Source of the DNA: Diadema setosum
Lineage: Eukaryota; Echinodermata; Echinoidea; Diadematoida; Diadematidae
Length of the DNA: 64,000 nt
Assembly (NCBI RefSeq): GCF_964275005.1
Contig: NC_092700.1
Location: forward strand, 17,827,649-17,891,648
Reading direction: 5' to 3'
In this document: positions 54,294-64,000 of the stretch, one piece after another
Position numbering within the stretch: the stretch's first letter is position 1
Layout: the number at the start of each line of letters is the position of its first letter
The notes under the pieces: generated by a model
Databases searched by the model: none
What the model was told of the DNA's origin: nothing
Seen by the model: the letters and a program-made list of their open reading frames with translations, nothing else
Program-made: the position numbers and the translations under genes

Positions 54294-55643
54294 GGGTCGG
54301 CTTAAGTTTGAGTTTGATTTATTTTCATATTTCTCAAAGATGATTACTTTAACAAAAGACGAAATTGTCGAATCTCTCAAACTGTCAAAGTAATACTCAA
54401 TACAAGTGTCGTAAAATGGTCATATTATGTAGATATTGTAGATGTATAAAAAAGAGAAGAACATGAAGGAAACCCTACGAAAAGCTGAAGTTTATAGGAC
54501 TTGCATGTTCGAGAAAATAAAAGCTCCTATCATCAACACCTGGAAATCAGGATTGAGAAAAGATTGACCAAACGAATATCTCTACATTATATATTCATTG
54601 CAAACATCCACATGGATTCATACACACTCACACACACACACACACACACTTGGGTAATTTCAACATTTTGGCAGAACCATGAGGTAGAGCAGATAGCTAT
54701 CTTTTCGGCTTTGTATTATAATCTGCTCATTTTTGTGACAAGCATTGTCTTCTTTGGGGCAAAACAGAATAGTGGACTGGGATGTGCATTTTCATGGTAT
54801 AATCACATACACACATCATGATATTATAAACGCATGTGTGTGTGTATATACTGCTATATGCAGTTCATTGAGAGGGAACTTAATTGTCTTTCTGTTTGCG
54901 TGGGATCGCTATGTCTTTGTTTTAGTTTTTACTTCTCTCATGTGTGTAAGTAGGAGGATCCGCTTGGAAACAGATGTAAAGATCAAGAGATTGCAACATC
55001 ATGTATCTAGCTGTTCTTTTAACAGCATTTATTTTGTTCACACATGTTTTGTTTGTTACGGTTTGTTAGAGAACGGCTCAGGGGCCGTATTCGCTGATAC
55101 ACAGATTAGGACGAACTGACACACTCCATGTATGTTAATACCTTCGTGGAGCTTTATGAAGTCACTGTCACTGGGAAGGCGATGAGCAAGTTATCATAAA
55201 ATATACGCGAAATAGAATGTAGCGGAAGCAGTTACCAGCATACACAATATATCTGTTTGGTTTTTCTGCAAATTTCCCTATTTTTTGCTGTGAGTTCTGA
55301 TTTCAAGGTTTGTTGGAAGTTAGATGACCACATGGAGAATCATTGTAAATCGTTTATGATTTTTACTGTGTCGCTGGAACAGTTGTCACCTCAGCTTTAT
55401 AATGTGATCAAATATTGCCCTGCTTGCAGTGCAAATTCGTTTTCTGTAGTGTGAGCGTCAAATTAAAATATTTCACGCCATTTTCTCACTTTATGGAGAA
55501 ATACGGTTGGGGAACTCGACGATTAAGTATTACCTATATATGCGTTGGATATTTGATAACGTGTATGTACTTACAGTACTTATGAATAAACACAAGCAGA
55601 CAGGTTTACATATACCACATACACACGCATCTCTCTCTCTCTC

Positions 55644-55648
<5 letters not shown>
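54294..55648. other. 3' flank of GPCR-B2
   Basis: Matches 32,793-34,227, including the (CA)n tract near 54,623-54,649. Long frames here are shared with unit 1 but show no domain. Confidence 0.5.
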
Positions 55649-55692
<44 letters not shown>

Positions 55693-55696
55693 TATA

Positions 55697-56279
55697 TAGA
55701 CGATGAAGACAAACAAGTTGACATAATGCATTAGAATCCAACTTCATTTATTTGTAAACCAAATTTTCGACCCTTGCACGGATCTTCCTCAGGGTAACAG
55801 TGATATTTGTATTTGAAGCTCAGCACAGAAATATAATAATAATAACAAAGAAACGCGCCTGGTTGTTAGCTTAGAGTTTGAGCTAGCAACCAACACGCAC
55901 GGTTGTTAGCTCAAAATTTGCGCTATCTTCATGAGTGCAAAATCCTTAAACTCAATTATGACGTAACAATGTATCATAAAATGCATAAGAAGTAAGACAT
56001 AGACATTTTCAAATCAAACTGATCGTTTACCAGCCGCGCAAAATACATACCAACACGCACGGTTGTTAGCTCATAATTTGCGCTATCTTCATGAGTGCAA
56101 AATCATTATATTTCTGTGCTGAGCTTCAAATACAAATATCACTGTTACCCTGAGGAAGATCCGTGCAAGGGTCGAAAATTTGGTTTACAAATAAATGAAG
56201 TTGGATTCTAATGCATTATGTCAACTTGTTTGTCTTCATCGTCTTCATGCTCTTATTCCAACACGCGGATAATAATACC

Positions 56280-56283
<4 letters not shown>
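55697..56283. mobile_element. Penelope-like terminal repeats in inverted arrangement inside a TA tract
   Basis: Arms of about 145 bp (55,697-55,844 and 56,107-56,247) are inverted. Each contains CCTGAGGAAGATCCGTGCAA and CAAATAAATGAAGTTGG-type sequence. Between them CACGCACGGTTGTTAGCTCA occurs twice directly. TA repeats flank both sides (55,649-55,690 and 56,284-56,350). No reverse transcriptase is left. The assignment rests on general resemblance to Penelope-like terminal repeats. Confidence 0.45.
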
Positions 56284-56333
<50 letters not shown>

Positions 56334-56571
56334 TATATATATATACATATATACATATATATATACAATTATACATGTATATATAAATCATGTAAGAGTA
56401 TCAGCATATAATGTGTATATTGTGGACTGTAAACAGATAAAGGGGAAAAGCCTTCTCAATTTTTAGTTTTTGATATTTCTGAAAGAGGATTTTTTTCTTC
56501 AATATGATTCTAAAATTTGGGATCGTAAAACTAATGAAAAATATCTTGTTGCATTTTTTTTCTAGAACTCT

Positions 56572-57513
56572 GTATTGTATGGGCAACTTCAAAAAGCCAC
56601 ATTGATAGTATATTAATTTTGCAAAAGAAAGCTATACGTATATACACCAACTCAGGTTATCGAGACCATTCAGATCCTTTACTCGCAGAATTAAGAACAC
56701 TTAAGGTAAATGACATTAATTTTTTGCAAAACTCACTTTTTATGTTTCGCTTACATAATGGTCAGTTGCTATCTTCTTTTTACTCACTATTTAAATTAAA
56801 CAAGGAAATACATTCTTATCCAACAAGACAATCTGATAAGTTTCACTTGTATAATCCCAAAACAGTGATGGCTCTGAAATCTGTCAGACACACCGGACCC
56901 GATGTTTGGACTTCTCTTCCTTCTGAAATTCGAAGTTTAAAGTCCATGTATTCTTTAAGGAAGGCTGTAAAAACAATGTTGTTATCTAATTATCAGTAAT
57001 TCCATTGTCATTGTTAATGTATTATACACGAAATTCTTTCGTAGAAATATCGACGCAATTAATCTATTATGTAATAATGATTATGTAACCGATCATGACC
57101 TGTATCAACTGTCCACCTGTACCTCGGTGAGGAAATATTTTGTCATGCCTTGCTAATCAATGATACAGGTGACTTTACTTTGTACAAACCTTTGGTGAAA
57201 GCAGACAAACCTCTCCTTTCCCTTTCTCCTTTCAACTATCCTATCTCTATGCAAGTCATCCCTCCCTCCTATTCTCCTTCCGATGTATATTATAATATTA
57301 TGTTATGCTACGGGGCTGCACGCAAATCAAGCTACGCTTATGCTGTAGCCCCTCTGTATTATTCATTGTTGTATGTTTTGTTGTACTTTTGCTGCACGTT
57401 GTACACAGGCAATGAACAAGAAAATACTTATATATATTGTTATATTTATGTTTGTACATGAATGTGTATAATCAATGTACAATGATGATACAGAAACCAA
57501 TAAATCAAATCAA
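56572..57513 (+). mobile_element. 5'-truncated CR1/L2-like LINE with TSD
   Basis: AACTCT is duplicated at 56,566-56,571 and 57,514-57,519; unit 1 has a single GGAACTCTTTGATTCGG (34,474-34,490). The 5' end opens directly into reverse-transcriptase C-terminal sequence (LQKKAIRIY, FLQNSLFMFRLHNG, GPDVWTSLPSEIRSLKS) with stop at 56,999. A 3' UTR and AAATCAAATCAAA tail follow. Confidence 0.88.
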
Positions 57514-57977
57514 AACTCTTTGATTCGGTCCGACGTATATAGGCTTTCTCAGATTTACGGATTCGGAAGACCAGAAACCCTTCAAACACTTATCACTTTC
57601 AACCCTTATATCTTTTGAAAGGATGACGCCATTACTTCGTAAGTTAGTATCGGTCATGCATAAAATAATATAGGCCTACGTAATGATGTGCAAACCTTCA
57701 GTTTAGTTTGTTAATCCCTTCATAGTGGTTGCCATGGAGCTTTATCCTGTTCTTTGTTTCATTCATTGCATAAGGCACCGCAGGATGACAGGCACTTGAC
57801 TAGACCCTAAACTTCAAAGCCTTTTTTTTTCCCAGAGCGTGTACTTATTTTCCATTAATTACATGGGCTTCGAAAGTTCCTTTGCATTAAAGTATATGTC
57901 ATTTTAAATTCTAGCCTCTGCTCTATCAGAAATCGCCCTTACCTGAAAATCCACGCCCGGTGACATTTTGGTGGTTT

Positions 57978-58225
57978 TAAATTTTGGTTGAGACCTAACT
58001 TGAGGTTTTCTTTTATGAAATATGGAAGAACATGTAATTCCAAGAGAAATTAAACATTTATTCGATGACAATTGATTTTGAAATGGCTGAGATATCCAAA
58101 ACAGAGCGATCCTAGTAAAAGGTGGACCAACCTTATATCACGATCACTTTGTTTTGCTGTGTTTTGGATGTCTCAGCCATTCCAAAGCTGATTTTCATCA
58201 AATAAGATTTGAATTCCTCTAAGAC
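57978..58225. mobile_element. TTAA MITE family 1, shared ancestral copy (unit 2)
   Basis: Contains TTTTGGTTGAGACCTAACTT, TTGAAATGGCTGAGATATCC and the mirrored half. It corresponds to 34,937-35,090, showing that the MITE was already present before the duplication. The right terminus is missing. Confidence 0.65.
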
Positions 58226-58564
58226 ATACAGCTACAGCAACACGTACAGATACGTCCCCGATGCAAGATTTGTTGCCTATACATGTATATAATAATACGA
58301 TGGGCGTGTGTGTGCATGTTTTCAGTGCATTCGAAATTGCGCTGTAACCTCTTTACCCTTTTGAATAAGGACAAGAGATAGAGATACCAAATATCTAAAC
58401 GGTGAAGTCTGTCTTTCTCTATTTGACAAACCCATGAGCTCCACTTTACAGGTAGCCTACATTTCACGATACAACGAAAACAAGCCTGGACAATGATGAC
58501 ATCACTGCTCTGTGTTAAATCTCCGAGTTTGATTATGATATGAGTACTAAGTAACTGAGTGTTC

Positions 58565-59206
58565 TCTATCAGCAACTATCTCCTGGCACAAGTCAGTGAA
58601 TTCACATATTTAGGATAAAATGTTTATGAAGATGGGAAGAATGGTGGAGAAATTCGGAGAAGAATTTGAATGGATAAAACTAAGTTTACCCAAATGAGTA
58701 AAGTGTTAACAGCAAGGAAGATATCTACTGCAACCAAGCTCAGACTAGTAAAATGTTACGTGCATTCAACTCTCTTTTACTGTTGTGAAACATGGACATT
58801 GCACGTGGATGATAAGGCTGACTGCATTTGAGATGTGGATATTCAAACGCCTGGGCCGCATATCATGGTCAGACAGGAAAACAAATCAGTATGTTCTAGA
58901 TCATCATTCTGAATGTCACAAAAACCTTGATGAAAGATATTAAATCAAGAAAACTCAAATATTTTGGCCATGTTAAAAGACATCAGAACATCCCCCCCCC
59001 CCCAAAAAAAAAAGTGTATACTGGAAGGGATTATAGAAGGCAGGAGATGCAGAGGACGCCAGCGCAGTTTGTGGTGTAACAACATAAAGGAGTGGACAGG
59101 AAAGAGTGTGGCCGCATGTAGTAAGGCGGCCATGAACAGAACAGAATGGAGGTCCATAGTCGCCAACCTTCGGACTGACGACGGCACTTTGAAGAAGAAG
59201 AAGAAG
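58565..59206 (+). mobile_element. 5'-truncated LINE with 12-bp TSD and (GAA)n tail
   Basis: AACTGAGTGTTC is duplicated at 58,553-58,564 and 59,207-59,218. The sequence encodes, in broken frames, the end of a LINE reverse transcriptase: KLRLVKCYVHSTLLYCCETW, then FGHVKRHQ, then GIIEGRRCRGRQRSLW and WTGKSVAACSKAA. A C12A10 block (58,992-59,013) has expanded within it. Unit 1 is uninterrupted (35,710-35,730). RTE- or jockey-like; clade not decided. Confidence 0.88.
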
Positions 59207-59233
59207 AACTGAGTGTTCATTTCCGGCCATTAG

Positions 59234-59362
59234 ACTGGTTCCGATGTCTACACAAGTGCGAAGATCAAATTTGCAATGGAATACGCCCTGTGGACGAGGA
59301 AGTATAAGTGTGGATACTGCTCCGAAACTCGCGGGCATGACTTGTTTGTGTCGACGGCTTGA
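59234..59362 (+). CDS. Possible terminal exon, unknown product (unit 2 copy)
   Basis: A 43-codon frame after an acceptor (CCGGCCATTAG), equivalent to 35,739-35,864 plus one codon. Both end at the same TGA. The LINE at 58,565-59,206 lies 15-30 bp upstream, inside the presumed intron end. Function unknown. Confidence 0.28.
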   Translation, partial: TGSDVYTSAKIKFAMEYALWTRKYKCGYCSETRGHDLFVSTA

Positions 59363-59640
59363 ATTTAATTGGTCGAGACCAAACAAAAAGCCTAGATATC
59401 TTTGATTTATGACTCAGAGCTAAGTTAAACGTCGATAAGGCCCGCTTACTTAGTTTCAACATTTATTTTTCAAAGCTTTTGCTAACTTGACCTTTTTTTC
59501 CATTAGGATCTAAACATGAACATGGCCTACCTTTTCTAGATGGACTGTGTAGGCCTTCCATCGGACAGTTTGATACCGCTTGATCTAGATGGTACATAAT
59601 AAAACAAATATGAGCAAAGCGGTCTTAAGTGTGGAAAAAC

Positions 59641-60800
59641 TTGCAGATTTCATATTCTTCATAATTATTCATGATCAGATGCAACCAGTTTTTGTCAATT
59701 CCCTCACAGGTATTCCTTTGAAAAATGTAAATGACAGCATAAGCCGGTCGGAAATATGAAATTAATTCAAATGTAAAAACAAGCAACGGCGTTTTCAATC
59801 ACACTATAGATTAAGAACTCGGCATTTATTAAAATTTCCAGGTCTCTGCTTGCCTTTAGAGACGCAGCATTTTATGTGGCTGGGCCTTGGCTGTTACAAA
59901 TTACAAATGTTTTGAACATCGCATTATACGTAAACATCTAATTAGACATTGAAGAAGGGATGACAAACGGCCTGTCTTGGAAGGGCAGCCAAATATTGTA
60001 ACAGGATGTGGCTATATTGAGCAGTGATTATGCAGAGACATCGAGCGTACCTTTTGGCACATTCTTTGGGGGGGGGGGGTTCTCATTTTTTTCTTTTTCA
60101 TTATTGATTCGGGGAAAGAAAACTTAAATCTGACAACAATCACTGTAGAACGACAGGCGGATGACATGGAGGGCAAAACAAAACAAAACATGCCCTTGAA
60201 CACGTGTTGAATCGAAAAGGACAGGAAGCTAGATTACTCTATTATTTGCAATCGGAAAGTGATAAACCATGGCAAGTTCCTGACTTTAATCGGCATGCTT
60301 TTTGCAGCTGTTGAAGGTAGAAGATTCTAAAGTGTCAAATTTTCCATCTTATAGTACATGGACGGTACACTCTTGATTGTAGGCCTACTATTACCTATGG
60401 AAAAGAATTTGTTCCTTTTTTTGTTGTTTTAGTTTCAGATATTTGGATACAAACACAATAGTCCACGAAACATTGTTTTCGTTTCAGACAAGATGGATTA
60501 TCCAGAACTTGTAATAACTCATTTCGTAATCCTGTGCGCTTATCCATCAAACTCCATGTCCAAGAAACCACATGCCTGTGGTGGGTGCTGTATCTTTTTC
60601 TTTTATCAAGATTCGTGTTTTTCATTCTTGGAACCTTATGATGCGGAATTAAAATAGATAAGTATTTTCCATTTCAGCATTATTCTGGGAAAACACTCGT
60701 GTTCATAGGTTGCAGAATAACCAAAAGACTCTAAATCGCAAAATCTATAATTGATCCTGAAGTTGGCAATAGGGCCTACATTTTAAGAGACCAACGATAA
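59641..60800. other. Region after the duplication, no recognised gene
   Basis: AT-rich DNA with a G-run near 60,067-60,078. No exon, RNA gene or classified repeat recognised. Confidence 0.4.
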
Positions 60801-61213
60801 AGGGATTGTATAGTTTTGGTTGAGATAGGGGATTCAGATTTTAACCTTTTTTTTTGCAAGATGATTAGAAACCACTTATGAAATATTAAAAAGCGTACAC
60901 GTCTACAAGAGGAGTTCAAAGTTTTTCTGATGAACATCAGTTTTAATATGGATGAGTCATCTCAAAGCAAAGTAGAATAAAGGGATCTTAATAAAAGGTG
61001 GGTCCTACCTTTTATCAGGACCTCTTTTTTTTTGGGGGGGGGGATATCTCAGCCATTTCAAAACCAATTTTCATCAAATAAACTTTGAATCACTCTAAGA
61101 ATTATATGCTTTTTTTTCAAATTTCATGTAAGAGCTTTCCCATTATCTAAAAAATATCATTGGAAAAACGTTGGCAACATTAGGTCCTATCTCAACCGAA
61201 CTGTACCATCCCT
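60801..61213. mobile_element. TTAA MITE family 1 with expanded T9G10 block
   Basis: Ends AGGGATTGTATAG and CTGTACCATCCCT, followed by TTAA (61214-61217); the left flank is ATAA. The word TTTTTGGATATCTCAGCC of sister copies has become T9G10 ATATCTCAGCC here (61,025-61,043). Confidence 0.85.
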
Positions 61214-61217
61214 TTAA

Positions 61218-61872
61218 ATGAATTCAACAAGTTGCAGCAAAATTCATTTGCCATATTAGTGAGAAAGAAGATGATTTATTTGGTAAAATCATTCCATGAC
61301 TTCAAAGTTTGCAACGCAATTTCTTTACGGTTGTATGTTGTTTGCGTCGGAGAATATCGATCTGTTTCATTTTAAATTTCAATTTAAAAATTTCAATATA
61401 TTTTTTTCGTTTTTATTTCCAAAATTTTCAGAAATACACACATGAAAATATAGTTTTCTAAAAAAAATTCAATGTTACAAATGTCCAGTGTTGTAAGGGC
61501 CGTCACAGTGAACACATGTAATGCTTGATGAGATGAAAGCCCATCTCTCATAACCAAACAGCCAAGAAAATGTTCTCTGGGATATACACACAAAAGAAGG
61601 GGAAAAGGTGCAAGTAGGGAGGGGAGGATTCACGAAAGGTCTGGTTTGATTGTACTTCAAAATAACTGTGATAACTGATTAATTTCTGAAGGACGCTCAC
61701 AAGAAGATAGCTGTTACAACATTGTCGGGATAAGGAGACACACACACACACACACAAAAAAAAAAACCCTCCCGGAAGGAACTTAGTGTGGGTATATGTC
61801 ACTGTATGTGTGAGTTTGCATGCGTGTGCGTATTTCGTCAAATATACGTTTGTGTGTAGCCTATATTTGTGG

Positions 61873-61913
<41 letters not shown>

Positions 61914-62802
61914 TGTGTTTATGTTTAAACAAGTGATATCAAGACGAACGGAAGAAACAACATCCCGTGAGTGATATGAGCTCATCTATTTTTGACATTA
62001 GCACGTAGGCCGATATGAAGTTGTAGGACAACAGATGAATGCACGAATCCAAGACGACTTTAGTTGAACATTGATTCACTATCAATAACTGAAAATCACG
62101 GCACCACTTCATACAGTGTAATACTACATACGTAGGTGTTGTGTGTTGTTGTTCGTTTGTTTGTTTGTACTCTTCTTCTCTCTTTTTTTTTTTTGGGGGG
62201 GGGGGTGCCAAGCGATTTGTTTACTTAGAAAATACCAACTATGGGTAAAAGCAATTTGCACACAATAGCAAAACCGAAGCAGATGAAAGCGAAGCGATAC
62301 TTTATAAGATATTGCCTTTTTAGACCCCGCGGAAGTTATTTTTCCCCCAAACAGAGATTTTTCCCCCAAGCTGAGAAAAAAAAAATACTGTCTCAAGGGA
62401 AAATATAGTTATCGTTCAAGGGATTCTCAATTTTACTGTTAAATCACAACGATAGAAAATGCAATATTAATCGTGTATGATCTAGAACAAATCATTTATA
62501 GCCCCGTCGGCATCGAGTTTAATTCTGGAATTACGTTACCTGCACGTGTCGTCTCTGCTCGCAATATAACGATTTCGATCCTCACTGTACTAGTCACGTG
62601 ATTTCATTGTGACCAATCACTGACAAGTGTTTAAACATATTATTTAACATAAATCTTAATGAATAAGCCTACACAATCACGATTACCTATGTATAATATC
62701 AGTCTGACCGTAGGCACACAAACACGCACGAGTTGTTTCCTTGAAAGATAATAGGATATCTTCCTCTTCAACGGCAAAAAAAAAAAAAAAAAAAAAAGTT
62801 AT
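61218..62802. other. Gene-poor stretch with CA/GT microsatellites
   Basis: (CA)n at 61,738-61,756 and (GT)n at about 61,876-61,918, a T12G11 block at 62,183-62,205, and an A-run at 62,776-62,797. No gene recognised. Confidence 0.45.
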
Positions 62803-62877
62803 GAACTATGGTCCGGAAGTGATTTAGGAACTATGGTCCGGAAGTGATTTAGGAACTATGGTCCGGAAGTGATTTAG
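62803..62877 (+). repeat. Three exact 25-bp tandem repeats containing CCGGAAGTGA
   Basis: Units at 62,803-62,827, 62,828-62,852 and 62,853-62,877 are identical. Each carries GTCCGGAAGTGA, which matches the ETS-family consensus core CCGGAAGT. Binding is inference only. Confidence 0.9.
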
Positions 62878-63000
62878 ATTTCTCACATTTTTTCTGTTTC
62901 CGCTGACAGTTCTATTTATTGTCCAATGCAGACATAACTGATACCTCGGTGCAAGTAGATCCTACACATCTAACATCATCTAACCCGAGTTGATGTAGGC

Positions 63001-63315
63001 CTAAAGGCCTCCGCACACCGAACACGGTATACAGCAATAGTTCGGTTTTTGTTTTGTTTTGCTTTTGTTTCGTTTGTTTGTGTTTTTTTTTTTTTGTTGT
63101 TGCTATGGTGCACCAAAAGGAACTTCATTGTATGTCTGGTTCTGTTACAATTTACTTTCCCACCAAATAAATCTTCAACTTGTGATTTTGCTGTTCTTGA
63201 TTTTGACATAGGAGCAAAATTTGGGGTGATTTTGTATTTATACTATAAATATTGATTAAAAAAACCCAGAACCGGACCGTTGCCGTTACCGTGCTTGATA
63301 TGTGAAGGCCTTTAG
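63001..63315. mobile_element. MITE with CTAAAGGCCT ends
   Basis: CTAAAGGCCTCCGCACACCG at the left is mirrored imperfectly by TGTGAAGGCCTTTAG at the right, with CACGGTA and TACCGTG further in. About 315 bp, non-coding; the short frames inside derive from T/G runs. Superfamily undecided. Confidence 0.65.
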
Positions 63316-63582
63316 TCCAATAAACAAACATATTAAGAAAAGATCAAGTAGAAATCACGCATTATGGACAATAATAATGTCGAAGAGAGGATTGTCATTT
63401 TCAAAGTACGCCTATCACCCATGCTTTTGTTTTTCTTCACAGAGCTGAAATAAACTATATCACAAACAGCTTTCAAAGACTGAAAAAATAAATGGCAAAT
63501 CTTTTGACATGCAGTTGGAGGATAAATTAATCATGCTCATTATGTACTGATACATCGTAGTACGAGTTTTGCGTGTAACATG

Positions 63583-63945
63583 TCAGATTCCGTTTCCTTC
63601 AATTGCGCACGGCTCAATGAATGTCGACATCCTGGAATCGTGTTCAGTTGAGTGAATATACGATATTCGCTGTTCGGACGGATTGGACGTCGTTCCGCTC
63701 ATCATCGTCATCGTCGTCGACTTCCTGTCCGAATAGGTGCGTCCTCGAAGCGACGTTGTGCCAACTTTCTTGCCTTGCATCTTGGCCACCCACAGGTCGA
63801 GGACAGTCCTGTTGGCAGTGAATGCAAGGAATATGTAGAGTCCCTGAAGAGAGTTTAGGACAATGAACACGTACCACAGGGCGCCAACGCGAGCATACGC
63901 TGCAACAAAGCCAAAGAGCCACGTGAACCCGAGCAACGTCGAGAT
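63583..63945 (-). CDS. Adhesion-type (class B2) GPCR, C-terminal exon
   Basis: Minus-strand exon after an acceptor (TTCTATTTTCCAG, 63,946 upwards), phase 0, 120 codons then TGA. It begins in TM6 (ISTLLGFTWLFGFVAA) and holds TM7 (WYVFIVLNSLQGLYIFLAF), the typical pattern of adhesion/secretin-like receptors, followed by a cytoplasmic tail of about 75 residues rich in Ser, Thr and Met. All upstream exons (extracellular region, GAIN domain, TM1-TM5) lie beyond the right edge. The adhesion rather than secretin branch is favoured by GFTWLFGF and NSLQGLYIFLAF but is not proven. The receptor is unrelated to the class A pair in the duplication. Confidence 0.88.
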   Translation of the reverse strand: MSTLLGFTWLFGFVAAYARVGALWYVFIVLNSLQGLYIFLAFTANRTVLDLWVAKMQGKKVGTTSLRGRTYSDRKSTTMTMMSGTTSNPSEQRISYIHSTEHDSRMSTFIEPCAIEGNGI

Positions 63946-64000
63946 CTGGAAAATAGAAAAATGGAGCAAAATACGAAATTACAAGAGAAGGAACTTTACA

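Larger units (their letters stand above)
42544..59640 (+). repeat. Segmental duplication unit 2 (GPCR-A2 pseudogene and GPCR-B2)
   Basis: Counterpart of 20,750-36,150 in the same orientation. It is longer because of insertions: the Helentron-like element, the CACAGTAAGAAA element, LINE fragments at 47,553, 52,374, 56,572 and 58,565, and a Penelope-like repeat at 55,697. Confidence 0.88.

Noticed and set aside
1-64000. LTR retroelements, endogenous viruses, Polintons, CRISPR arrays, rRNA genes
   Set aside because: No long direct terminal repeats, capsid/integrase signatures, spaced repeats or rRNA sequence were recognised by eye.

Overview
The window looks like nuclear DNA of a marine invertebrate deuterostome, most likely an echinoderm (inference). 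The genes have introns and are sparse, most of the sequence is AT-rich, and short non-autonomous DNA transposons, 5'-truncated LINEs, a tRNA-derived SINE, homopolymer runs and microsatellites fill the rest. No bacterial operon, rRNA gene, CRISPR array or LTR retroelement was seen.

Layout. (1) 1-14,815, minus strand: an AIG1/ADTRP-like gene (androgen-induced gene 1 family of membrane threonine hydrolases). Its exon 1 (6,954-7,127), exon 2 (5,379-5,522) and exon 3 (1,810-1,911) all join in phase 0, and the 3' part lies beyond the left edge. A second, diverged copy of exon 1 (14,585-14,815) sits about 7.5 kb upstream, also ends in phase 0 and keeps the catalytic threonine. No further exon 2 was found between them, so it may be an alternative first exon. 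(2) 9,100-13,690: a large interrupted inverted repeat carrying an element with an approximately 163-bp tandem array. (3) 20,750-36,150 and 42,544-59,640: a tandem segmental duplication. Each unit holds two related class A GPCR genes, called A and B here. A1, B1 and B2 are intact single-exon reading frames preceded by a splice acceptor. A2 is a pseudogene broken by a 49-bp deletion. (4) 36,150-42,540: a spacer dominated by transposons nested three deep. (5) 59,640-63,582: repeats with no recognised gene. (6) 63,583-63,945, minus strand: the last exon of an adhesion-type (class B2) GPCR.

Because the two duplication units can be compared, many insertions have a visible empty site in the other unit: TTAA-target MITEs, the SINE, four LINE fragments, a Penelope-like repeat and a Helentron-like element. 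The same comparison exposes small mutations such as a local inverted duplication at 51,573-51,629 and two compensating changes in a 14-bp palindrome. All identifications rest on reading the sequence and remembered family features; no database search was run.
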